From Ridgeia piscesae (taxonomy: Eukaryota > Annelida > Polychaeta > Sabellida > Siboglinidae), in assembly GCA_025642075.2 (NCBI GenBank), contig JAODUO010000960.1:283501-347500 (forward strand): DNA of 64,000 nt, given 5' to 3'. A program made the translations under genes and the position numbers. The notes beneath the pieces are model-generated. The model saw only the letters and a list, made by a program, of their open reading frames with translations, searched no databases and was not told where the DNA came from. Shown piece after piece: positions 1-8,110 of this stretch (its first letter is position 1; the number at the start of each line of letters is the position of its first letter).

Positions 1-214
1 TATTTTAATACTACATATCTCTACAAAGTAGATTGAGGGGTACTTACTTGTTACGAATGTTAAAAATACATCACAATGTTGTGCGTGTATTACACATCAT
101 CAGTATATTAAAAGTACACACTATCATCGTCGCCATCGTCATGTTTGAAATATAATCGTTTAAAAATTGTCGTTGTCATAGTTTGGTAGTCGTCATCACC
201 AAACATTGGCATAC

Positions 215-425
215 CTTAGATATGTAATTCCACGCGCTGCACCGGACTCCAGGATGTACTTCAGAGCAGGCAGGTCATCCGGGCTCACGGCGTAGGCCAG
301 ATCCAATTCTCCGTCCTCTCCGACGAATAGGCCGGCCACGGATCGCCACAGCTGCGGCTGCTTCAGTTGCTTCAGGAACTTGAACACTTCAACGCATCGC
401 TTGCTCTTGTCCTCTTCTGTGTCCT
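215..425 (-). CDS. Fifth exon of the death-domain gene, family not recognised
   Basis: This 211-nt exon has an acceptor ending ATACGACAG (intron ends at 426) and a GTATGC donor at 214. It enters in the same phase as the short helical exons and leaves two spare bases. It encodes 69 whole codons: an acidic linker (DTEEDKSK), then VEVFKFLKQLKQPQLWRSVA, a GEDGELDLAYAVSPDD stretch and LPALKYILESG. It looks like a globular alpha-helical segment. GC content and codon use are clearly higher than in the AT-rich flanks, which favours real coding sequence. I cannot name the domain. Confidence 0.5.
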
Positions 426-2632
426 CTGTCGTATTTGAAACAATTAATTTACCAACATAATAATGTAATCTTACATGTCTATGCCTGATCAAATTTATCA
501 GGTATAGACATGTAAGATTACATCGTTTAATGTGATTGTGATATCGACAATTACTAGCAGGTGAATTTATGTCACGATAGAGCACAGTCCATTTAAGGAT
601 TGACCAAACAGTCAGATTCGTATTAATCAGAAACAATTCGCATACAATTTTATGATATTTCCCGGGAATACTAAATAGCATGATTATTCCAAAGACGCCA
701 ATCTAATCAAAGGTTGACACTAATAAAAATTATTTTTTATTAAAAAAATTGCATTAAAACTCGCATTACGGTCATTTAGGTAAATATTTTGTTTTAAATT
801 ATAAATTGTTTTTGTGAAATATGTTTAAACAAGAACAATTACATCGTGTTAGCTCATCATATCGAGTTCCGAAAGTGTTGTGGTTCTAACGTAAGACGTA
901 TGTCTTCTTCTGTCTAAATCACCATTTGGGGTCATTACATCTAGCTAGAAGAATAGGGTTGCTCGTTTCGTCACAGTATTATTAAAATGTCAACAGCATA
1001 ATAATATTCATGAAAACGATTCATTCCCTGTAAATAACACAGATTTATTTCGTTTGTTCTGACGGTGTATACTAAACATATTAAACTCTCAGATTACTTC
1101 GTACTAAATTTAGTGCCTTCTAAATTAGCAAAGAAACATATATGATAATCTTGCATTCTTAAGAAAAGAGTCACGGAATACCTATAGTTGCGTTCCACTT
1201 ATTTTATATTATTATTTTGTATAATTCCATCTACATCTGCGTTCTACTAAAACAGTTAACAGAAATCCGGAAAGATGGTATAATATATTACAAAACATAG
1301 TAGTGTCCGATCTTTCTCCTAGATACGCCTCTGTGTCACAACATGTTTAGGTTACCTGACCCTCTCGGAGGACATGCCAACTGTCGCACTTGTTCTTCTT
1401 CCTTGGCACGCTGTGACGCCCGCACTCGGTCGCTTTCTGAAACAAACACACGCTGCATGTCGTCGGTCTTACGCGACGAATATTCTCTACCGCCACCTGT
1501 TCCGTACATAGCATTTGAAATGTTGCTGTTGTGTCAGTAATGTCAGCTAATTTCTCCAGAAAGAGAAACTGGTCTGAACGCATATTCTGAGCTATTAATG
1601 TTAATGTAAACACCATAAACTGACGTCACATAACATTATACACACACGTCATTGTCTTATACTCTGTTTCTAAATTAATTACACATTGATATTGTACTGG
1701 GTTTGAAACAAGCATTTTGGCATTCTTAATCAATTATGACACATACTGATATCTAAATCGTAACTGAAAGTATCACGGTTGCAACTAAACCGTTGGTGCT
1801 CATTGCAATATCCATATGCTTCCTGGACGTATGGCAGATTTATTGATGCATTCAAAACAGTCCCACATCTTATCTTAGCAGACACACTTACCGGCTCTGA
1901 CCATACCCCTTGGTTCCACTACCTCTAGCTAAAAGTACTGCGTTGATCGTTTCTGTCCTAGTATTATTAAAATGTCAACAGTATAATAATATTCACGAAA
2001 GAATAAAAATGATTTCCTGTAAATAACACAAATTTATTTCGTTTGTTCGGACGGTGTATATTAAATTTAATAAACTCTCAGATTACTTCGTATTAAATGT
2101 AGTGCCTTCGAAATTAGCAAAGTAACATATATGATAATATAGCATTCTTAAGAAAAGAGTCGCCTCGAAGTCGTAGAGTGTCTGTAGTTGGGTTCACTTT
2201 ATTATTATTATGTTGTATATTCAATCTACATCTGCGTTCTACTAAAACTATTAAACAGAAATTCGGAAAGATGTTATAGCATATTTCAAAAGATAGTAGT
2301 GTCCGATCTTTCTCCTAGATCCACCACTGTGTCACAACATGTTTGGGTTACCTGACGGAGGACTTGCCAACTTTCGTATTCGATCCTCAATCGCGGCACG
2401 CTGTGACGCCCGCACTCGGTCGCTCTCTGAAACAAACACACGCTGCATGTCGTCGGTCTCACGCGACGAATATTCTCTACCGCCACCTGTTCCGTACATA
2501 GCATTTGAAATGTTGCTGTTGTGTCAGTAATGTCAGCTAGTTTCTTATTTGATCATCACTAAACAGAAACTGGTCTGAACGCATATTTTGAGCTATTGAG
2601 GTTAATGTATACACCATAAACTTAATACATAT

Positions 2633-2727
<95 letters not shown>

Positions 2728-3730
2728 TTCATTCTTATACACAGTGTTTCTCAATTAATAACGCATACTGCGTTTGAAACAAGCATTTTGGCATAATTAA
2801 CCAATTATAATTCAGACTAATATCTAAGTCGTAACTGAAAGTATCACGGTTGCAACTAAACCGTTGGTGCTCATTGCAATACCCATATGTTTCCTGGACG
2901 TATGACAGATTTATTTATGCATTAACGATTTTTGATCTTCATTCAAATTACTTCAAACAATCTCGTACCTTGATCTAGCTGACACACTTACCGGCTTGAA
3001 CAATCTGGGCTACTTCCGTTTTTTCCAGATCGGTCAACGCCGACACAAGTTGAGCCACCATTGCCTCTTCATTCGCGAGCGGTGACGATTCGCGCCATTT
3101 ATTAAGGATCTCAAACGTCACTCGTCACGTATCACGTACGAAATTCATTTCAGTCATCTTCACGAAAGGCGCTCCGATATCCAGAAGCAACGCCAATTGG
3201 AAATAAACATCTACGACGCTAGTTGTGATCTTCCAAAGTAATTTGTCGGTCAACACCACTGGAAGAAATGGAAATCAGAATATATTGTTAATTTTTATTA
3301 ATCTCCTGGCATTTGCGTTGAGAAAAATACACACTAGCTTACATTTAGGGACAGCATTAACCACCGTTACGGCAGTTTGATATATCACAACTTTTCCAAT
3401 AGTGGCGACTCCTGGAGAAAGGCCCTTCATAAATTATCAAATCAACACGTACGCTAATTGCGATCTTTGTGTCTTCTTAGCTGCTTCAGCAATTAACAGA
3501 TCAGTGTCAAATGGTCATAGGAAGCGAATGGACACAAATAGAGGCACATGGACATCGGCGCCCCTTAAAAATACTGGTAGCTAGAATGCTCCACAGTCAC
3601 TGAGTCGAAATACAGATACCCGAATGTATAGCACAGGTCTGGAACACTACTGTCACCAGAGCTGTTCCGTGTACCCGCCAATCCCAGCGCTCTCACCTTC
3701 TTCGGGGACTGATGGATGTGACTCCGCCAT
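215..3730 (-). CDS. Death-domain gene, 5' part, multi-exon, partial (in-frame stop)
   Basis: This is a gene model assembled by eye. Five exons are read on the minus strand: 3730-3697 (start), 3258-2992 (death domain), 2426-2352, 1436-1356 and 425-215; the gene continues past the left edge. Every intron has GT/AG ends. The first four junctions are all phase 1, and each acceptor completes a GTG (Val) or GAG/GAA (Glu) codon, so the frame is continuous across the model. Death domains are six-helix protein-interaction modules of apoptotic, immune and receptor signalling, so a cytoplasmic adaptor or scaffold is plausible; that is inference from the domain. Oddities are an in-frame TGA inside the death-domain exon and a ~1-kb tandem duplication carrying the third and fourth exons. 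Possible readings are a pseudogene, a null allele, a base error or a wrongly drawn exon. I do not recognise the full protein. Confidence 0.55.
465..521. repeat. Near-perfect 25-bp hairpin in an intron
   Basis: The left arm begins GTAATCTTACATGTCTATG and the right arm ends CATAGACATG's counterpart ...AGACATGTAAGATTAC. The 25-bp arms have one difference, which would be a G-U pair in RNA, and a 7-nt loop. The hairpin lies in the intron between the fourth and fifth exons of the death-domain gene. It could be a fold-back element remnant or a transcribed hairpin; the near-perfect stem is less typical of a microRNA precursor. Confidence 0.8.
1356..1436 (-). CDS. Short helical exon, copy A
   Basis: This 81-nt paralogue of the exon at 2352-2426 is again phase 1 at both ends, with a TTTGTTTCAG acceptor and a GTAACC donor. 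It reads SDRVRASQRAKEEEQVRQLA followed by CPPRGS. The first ten residues are identical to copy B; the second half has diverged and is two residues longer. It lies in the left copy of a ~1-kb tandem duplication, so the gene gained one extra helical segment of about 27 residues through exon duplication. Confidence 0.5.
2352..2426 (-). CDS. Short helical exon, copy B
   Basis: This 75-nt exon follows a GTTTGTTTCAG acceptor and precedes a GTAACC donor. It is phase 1 at both ends, so it can be duplicated or skipped without changing frame. In the frame set by the death-domain exon it reads SDRVRASQRAAIEDRIRKLA followed by SPPS, a charged amphipathic helix capped by Pro. Compared with copy A, the changes in this frame are mostly conservative (E/D, V/I, Q/K, Q/R, C/S), while the other open frame shows mostly radical changes. 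That supports the chosen frame. The function is unknown. Confidence 0.5.
2635..2726. repeat. (TA)n microsatellite
   Basis: About 45 uninterrupted TA units lie inside an intron of the death-domain gene, in copy B of the tandem duplication only. Confidence 0.98.
2992..3258 (-). CDS. Death-domain exon with in-frame TGA
   Basis: The exon is 267 nt long. It has a strong acceptor (pyrimidine-rich, ending TTCCAG) and a consensus GTAAGT donor at 2991. The reading gives a helical pattern with the death-domain landmarks. A first half contains FQLALLLDIG, matching the family's 'LA..LG' helix. A second half contains FEILNKWRESS, then ANEEAMVAQLVSAL and KTEVAQIV, matching the family's 'L..W' helix and the last two helices (L..aL....r.dia..i). 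Codon 44 of this exon, at 3127-3125, is TGA and lies between the two halves, between RDT and RVTFEIL. The frame is otherwise perfect on both sides. If the stop is real, the product ends at about 55 residues; if it is an error, the domain is complete. Confidence 0.6.
3697..3730 (-). CDS. Start exon of the death-domain gene
   Basis: The ATG at 3730-3728 has a good context, with G at -3 and G at +4. It opens a short peptide, MAESHPSVPEE, followed by one spare G and a GTGAGA donor at 3696. The spare G joins the TG that opens the next exon to make a Val codon. The acidic, Pro/Ser-containing start is typical of a cytosolic N-terminus, and there is no signal peptide. The 438-bp intron that follows (3696-3259) holds nothing I recognise. 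An upstream acceptor-like TTAG just before this exon means it could also be an internal exon. Confidence 0.45.
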
Positions 3731-3901
3731 ATCTGCTTTCTAATATCTAAAAACAAACATATAACCCTTAAAGGCTAAATAAAAGAAAAAACATTCAATC
3801 GGCGAGTGCGGTCTGGTTTAGGTATATTCTGAAATAGCCATATAACTTGCATAAAGTAATGTGATATATTCGAAAGTAAAGATCCGGTTTCTTGGTTCAT
3901 G

Positions 3902-4170
3902 TTAAATAAAATGAAATTATACCTCTCAAGAAACAATTTTTCTTCCGTATATATCGACCGTTTCTCACGGTCTTCTTCAGCGGACTGAATTTCCCGATAG
4001 TGTCACATGACTTGCATCATGTGACACAATCTGTAGCATGACCGGCGGGAGTTCCTGACCAATGTCTCTGTTTAAAACCGGCTTCCCCTGTGTATGTTGA
4101 TGAACTCTTTTATGTTCCTCCTGTGCCAGTTCTCGAGGGGTTTCTTGAGAGGTAATTTCATTTTATTTAA
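3902..4170. mobile_element. MITE-like element with terminal inverted repeats, TTAA flanks
   Basis: The left end ATAAAATGAAATTA..CCTCTCAAGAAAC (from 3906) is inverted at the right end (GTTTCTTGAGAGGTAATTTC..., to 4166). The arms are ~28 bp with one 2-nt indel. TTAA sits immediately outside both ends (3902-3905 and 4167-4170), as in TTAA-targeting transposons. The ends lack the usual piggyBac CCC start, so the superfamily is unsure. There is no coding capacity in ~260 bp. An internal palindrome (GTGTCACATG / CATGTGACAC, 4000-4027) is present. A single arm of the same sequence occurs at 22981-23007, so the end sequence recurs in this genome. Confidence 0.65.
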
Positions 4171-4554
4171 TGTGATATAATTATATAGTGCAATATGCAG
4201 TCACTTGGACTGCTTAAGGCGTTTACATTTTCAAAGGATTCGGCCGCGCGAAGTGTGGATGCAGCATATGCTATCGATGAAGCCAAGAATGGTATGACAT
4301 GTGGTTTCTCAATATTGTCAATTCCGATAATGGTCAACTGTCACTGCTCTATAAGTGAGCCATGTCAATGCCTCTTTAAGTGCACACAATCGGAAAGAAG
4401 CCTAAAACGCACGTCACTGCGTAAGTATTTACGCAAAGCAGTATTGTTGGCTGCATGCCCGCATTGCCTGCCCGGATATGGTACAGTCTTGTGAATTTGA
4501 TCAACACAACACTGTTTGCCTAAAAGTATCGATGAAAAGATTAGCTCTTAATGA

Positions 4555-5200
4555 TTGCCTGCATAGCTGTTGCTGGTGATAGCACTGATACACACATTGC
4601 AGTGTTTCAACTCTCACATCTTATCTCGTTCTTTTCACCGTGCTCAACTCGCGCAGTCGCTTTGTGTGGTCGCCGTGAGTCACATTTACAATACATGTTT
4701 ATGCCACATTCTCGCTTTATGTTTTACGCTTCATTGAGCACTGAGTCATTTCTCTGGAATGTATATCGATTTATCTGATGGTCGCCCACCTAGGCTCTGT
4801 GCACGCGGAAAACTGTTGAACTTTTATCGGGATTTCAACAATTTTACTCTTGTATTTTTAGCGGGTTTAACCATTGTTTTGTAATTGTATAAATAGTTTA
4901 ATCCGTTTACTTCCTACAAGTGTGGAGGACATTTTCGAAGAAGAACGGACGGACAGATAGACTGAAGGAAGCAAGGAAGGAAATAAGGGATGCAGGGGAG
5001 GGAGGGAGGGAGGGAAGAAGGGGGTAAGGAAGGACGGTAGAAAGGAAGTACAGAAAGAAAGAAGGAAGAAGGAAATTATGTACAAATGGGCGAATGTGGG
5101 AATGGACTGAGAGAGGAATGGAGAGAGGACGCAGTGGACGAATAATTAATTGTCGACAATTATGAATGACCCTTTAGTCAATTAATGTTAGTCAATGTTA
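4555..5200. repeat. Diverged local repeat, copy 1
   Basis: The block from about 4575 to 4830 matches 7710-7970 in the same orientation. Shared landmarks are AGTGTTTCAACTCTCAC, AGTCGCTTTGTGTGGTCG, CATTGAGCACTGAGTCATTTC and CGATTTATCTGATGG. Both copies run on into a G-rich purine tract and then a GTCGACAATTATGAATGACC-like segment. No open frame is conserved between the copies, so I treat it as a non-coding repeat of unknown class. Confidence 0.7.
4996..5026 (+). repeat. G-rich purine tract, possible G-quadruplex
   Basis: Five or more G-runs of three or more are separated by single A or short AAGAA spacers, inside a longer purine-only stretch (about 4960-5085). The spacing meets the usual G-quadruplex pattern. 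An equivalent tract lies at 7977-8005 in the sister repeat copy. Confidence 0.6.
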
Positions 5201-5904
5201 AGTGTCAAGCAGTTCCCTTCGCGTGTTACTCGAATTTCGCCAGTGAAATTCGGACACGGCTATCCAAATATATACTTGGTTTCAAACTGGTAGCAGGACA
5301 TTCTCGCAACATTATCGCGCATGACCAATGTTAAGCAAATAAACACCCTGGATGCGCGCGCACTCCGAATGAGATCGCGGCTTACAGTTGATCACCCGAT
5401 CGCGGCACATGTCCACGTGACACCTGTGTAGAGACGCGTGACCAGACGTCCCGTTACATCAACCGGCAAAGAACCCGTTATCTCGACACGCGTGGCTGCA
5501 CACTGCCTACGGCTCTACGTTATGTATAGTTTTATAGGACCGACATTTTGGTAGATATAAAGTAGCCGCGGACAGTCTGATCACATCTTTACCGCGCCAC
5601 AAGAGTCGGTACACACGCCACTCTACCACGCCCTCTCTTGTCTGGACGCGTTCCCTCCAATTTACATATCCGTCACGTGATTTCACGCTAGGCGAAATGG
5701 TCCATCGTATTCACTGGTCTTCATTTGCTAATTTGTGTTTAAATAAACAATTCACGATGCGTTTAAAACACACTCCTAAATTCTGGAAACAGATGTTACT
5801 CGCCGTATCAAGTAAACACCATTGCTCTATTCTATTTTGACATCGCTGCAAAAATCGGTATATGCTTCAATAAACCATATCGAATAGTGAATTTAGTGAC
5901 TGGA
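5201..5904. other. Unassigned GC-richer intergenic segment with TATA-like site
   Basis: This stretch has more CpG than its surroundings (many ACGCG, CGCG and CACGTG-type words, 5340-5660). GATATAAAG at about 5554-5562 is a TATA-like sequence. I see no convincing open frame or splice pair downstream, so a promoter is only a possibility. Confidence 0.25.
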
Positions 5905-6078
5905 CACACGCGTGCGCGTGCGCGTGCGCGTGCGCGTGCGCGTGCGCGTGCGCGTGCGCGTGCGCGTGCGCGTGCGCGTGCGCGTGCGCGTGCGCGTGCG
6001 CGTGCGCGTGCGCGTGCGCGTGCGCGTGCGCGTGCGCGTGCGCGTGCGCGTGCGCGTGCGCGTGCGCGTGTGTGTGTA
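5905..6078. repeat. (GCGTGC)n hexamer array
   Basis: About 28 near-perfect copies of the 6-bp unit GCGTGC, strictly alternating purine and pyrimidine, very rich in CpG and CA/TG steps. It sits at the broken end of the reverse transcriptase remnant, so apparent reading frames of alternating Arg-Ala or His-Ala are repeat artefacts. Alternating CG/TG tracts are known to favour Z-DNA. Confidence 0.97.
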
Positions 6079-6083
6079 AGCAT

Positions 6084-7390
6084 GTTCCAGTGTTACCCTT
6101 GAAGATGTCGCGGTGCTTGGCGAACGTTTTCCATCCGGCCCTGATTCTTCTTTGAATCTCCTTGACTTGGTTTTTGTCGCTGGTGCTGTGTCTCTGTCCC
6201 AGGTGGGATTGAACCACCGTCCCCTCGATTGACAGTCCGGCGCTCTACCGCGCGACCACCGCTCCCCAGCATGCTGTTTGCATATATTGGTGTGTCGTTT
6301 TCCATCATCATCTTTGTCTTCGACTTCATATTCAGACCCTGATTTTCACTTTCGTCAACTAATTCCTATAGTATTTGTTGTAGTTTATACGATGTATTGG
6401 CGCATATGAGTATGTCGTTTACGAAACGAAAATGACTAAGTTATTCGCCGTCTATCTTCAAGCCTCTGGTTTCCCAAGTCAGTCGTCGGAATATGCTATA
6501 TCCCTGTCGTATTCCTCTCCTGGTGTTGGTCTTCTGTTTCTTTCTTTCTGTAGGTGGACTGTCATCGAGCTGTTGGTGTAGATTTTCTTCAGGAGTTCGA
6601 TGTACATATCTTCTAGTCGAATGCTTTCTCGTAGTCGACGAATGCGATGCAGAGTGGAATATTATAGTATCTGCAATTATCCTTCAGTTGGTTTACGACG
6701 TGGATGTGGTCTGTCGTTGAGTACCTTCTTCTGAATCCAGCTTGCTCTCGTGGCTGGTTTTCGTCCAATATCTTTTCTAGCCTTTTCGTCTTGTAGTTTC
6801 GTGAGTACTTTATAGATGTTTCATAGTAGGTCTGCAATTGTTGAGGTTTTCCTTATTTCCCTTCTTGAAGATTATTACCATCTTAGCGCTATTCCCAGCT
6901 GTGTGTATTCGTGTTTCTGATATGCATTTATTTACAGCTTAGCAAGTGTCATCGAGATGGTATCCTCTGCTTTCAATGTCCGGATGTTTATAATGTTATT
7001 GTCGTTGCCGGTTGCTGTCCCATTCTTCATATCTCATAGTGCTGTTTCCACTTCCCATGCTGTTATCTCTGGTACCTCTTTTGGGTAATTGTGGCTTATG
7101 GTACACGGTTTACTATCGTATAGCTCGGAATAGAATTCCTCTATTCGTTCTATGATCTTATCTTGAGCATCGATTTCTCTACCCTGCTTGTCTAGGAGTG
7201 TGATCAGTCTGTCTTGGCCTAGTTTAAATTCTGCGTTCTTCGGACTTTCTTCAAGCTCTTTGGTGCCATGATCGTTTCTCGTATGATCACTTGGTTGTAT
7301 TTTCTGATGTCCTCTCTTGCTTTCTTTTTGATGGTCTTTTAGTTTTCAGCGTACTGTATTCGTTGTTTATCGTCGCCCTTTTCCACTATT
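6084..7390 (-). pseudogene. RTE-type non-LTR retrotransposon reverse transcriptase, decayed
   Basis: This minus-strand remnant of a LINE polymerase has many stops and frameshifts. In order it shows: EFYSELY-type and WEVE.AL..MKNGTATG motifs of the linker and early RT region (~7160-6970); RLEKILDENQPREQAGFRRR and HIHVVNQLKD then FVDYEKAFD (6790-6613), which is RT motif A with its first catalytic Asp; TRGLKIDGE and a degraded F(V)NDILI at ~6400, where the family has FADD, so the active site is lost; then LGQRHSTSDKNQ and EIQRRIRAGWKTFAKHRDIF (~6200-6100). A tRNA-like sequence interrupts it at about 6193-6268, and a GC hexamer array marks its left end. RTE-clade is the best fit by motif wording, and a related LINE clade is possible. 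Confidence 0.85.
6193..6268 (-). tRNA. tRNA-like sequence inserted in the RTE remnant (pseudo-tRNA)
   Basis: On the minus strand there is a D-arm/A-box-like segment (TGGTCGCGCGGTAGAGCG) and a T-arm with a perfect B box (GGTTCAATCCC inside GTGGTTCAATCCCAC). Between them a CTGTCAA loop would carry anticodon GTC (Asp). The anticodon stem is imperfect and the acceptor ends (GGGGAGC and CTGGGAC) do not pair. It is therefore not a working tRNA gene; it reads as a tRNA-derived head or retroposed tRNA fragment dropped into the RT coding sequence. Confidence 0.5.
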
Positions 7391-7408
7391 TCGTGTTGGT
7401 GACATATC

Positions 7409-7410
<2 letters not shown>

Positions 7411-7465
<55 letters not shown>
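7411..7465. repeat. (TA)n microsatellite
   Basis: About 26 TA units lie at the upstream edge of the RTE remnant. Confidence 0.97.
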
Positions 7466-7467
<2 letters not shown>

Positions 7468-7689
7468 GTGTTTTTGTAATTGGTTATTGCATACTATTAA
7501 AACATATTGAAAACGCGATTGTTTGCCGTTGTTGTTGTTTTTAACAATTAATTATTTATGGAAGGCAATATGGGAAGCTTTCAAGTTTTTACCTATTTCC
7601 GTTGAATGGTTCTCTCGTGAGAATAAAGTAGACACGAAGACAGTCCGCGGATGAAATGAATAGCTTCTATGATACGGTACCATAAAAGC

Positions 7690-8110
7690 TTTGTGTATCG
7701 CTTGGTGATAACATCAGGTCAGTATAAACAGTGTAGCGTATTTCAACTTTCACCTCTTATATCGCACTCATTATCGTGTTTAAGTCGCCCTAGTCGCTTT
7801 GTGTCGTTGTCGTCAGTCGTCTATATATGTATCACGCACTGATTCTATTTTGTTCTGTCCATTGAGCACCGCGTTATTTCCTTGGAAAGTGTGACGATTT
7901 ATCTGACGGTTTCATCAGCTACTGTACTTACACACAAAACACTGTCGAACGTTTATAGGGATAGACATTTTATAGAAGGGAGGGAGGGAAGTAGGGGGAG
8001 GGATGGATGTGAGGGAGGGTATAAGAATGAGCACGCTGAGAAAGAATGAATGTGTAATGTTTACAATTGTGAACGACCCCTTGGACACATATTTGTGACA
8101 ACTAATATGT
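7690..8110. repeat. Diverged local repeat, copy 2
   Basis: This is the partner of the block at 4555-5200. It has the same order of landmarks (TTTCAACTTTCACCTCTTAT, AGTCGCTTTGTGTCG, CATTGAGCACCGCGTTATTTC), then a G-rich tract and TTTACAATTGTGAACGACCC. The two copies flank the retrotransposon remnant at 6-7.4 kb. Confidence 0.7.
7977..8025 (+). repeat. G-rich purine tract, possible G-quadruplex
   Basis: GGGAGGGAGGGAAG then GGGGGAGGG gives five closely spaced G-runs on the plus strand. It occupies the same position in its repeat copy as the tract at 4996-5026. Confidence 0.6.

Larger units (their letters stand above)
930..2930. repeat. Two-copy tandem duplication, ~1 kb unit
   Basis: Copy A (about 930-1890) and copy B (about 1905-2930) align over their whole length. 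Shared landmarks include the ATTATTAAAATGTCAACAG block (982 and 1963), the CTCTCAGATTACTTCGTA block (1085 and 2080), the helical exon, and the CTAAACCGTTGGTGCTCATTG block near 1790 and 2860. Each unit ends at a conserved donor (GTAAGTGTG at 1891 and 2991), so the duplication breakpoint lies at or close to the 3' end of the death-domain exon. Copy B is lengthened by a TA microsatellite. Confidence 0.85.

Noticed and set aside
2286..2504. Alternative frame through the short helical exon (ATECGRHSVPR...)
   Set aside because: It does not match the phase of the death-domain exon, and changes between the two copies are radical in this frame but conservative in the chosen one.
5832..6217. Arg-Ala and His-Ala repeat proteins
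   Set aside because: Translation of the GCGTGC hexamer array; only the part beyond 6084 is real RT remnant.
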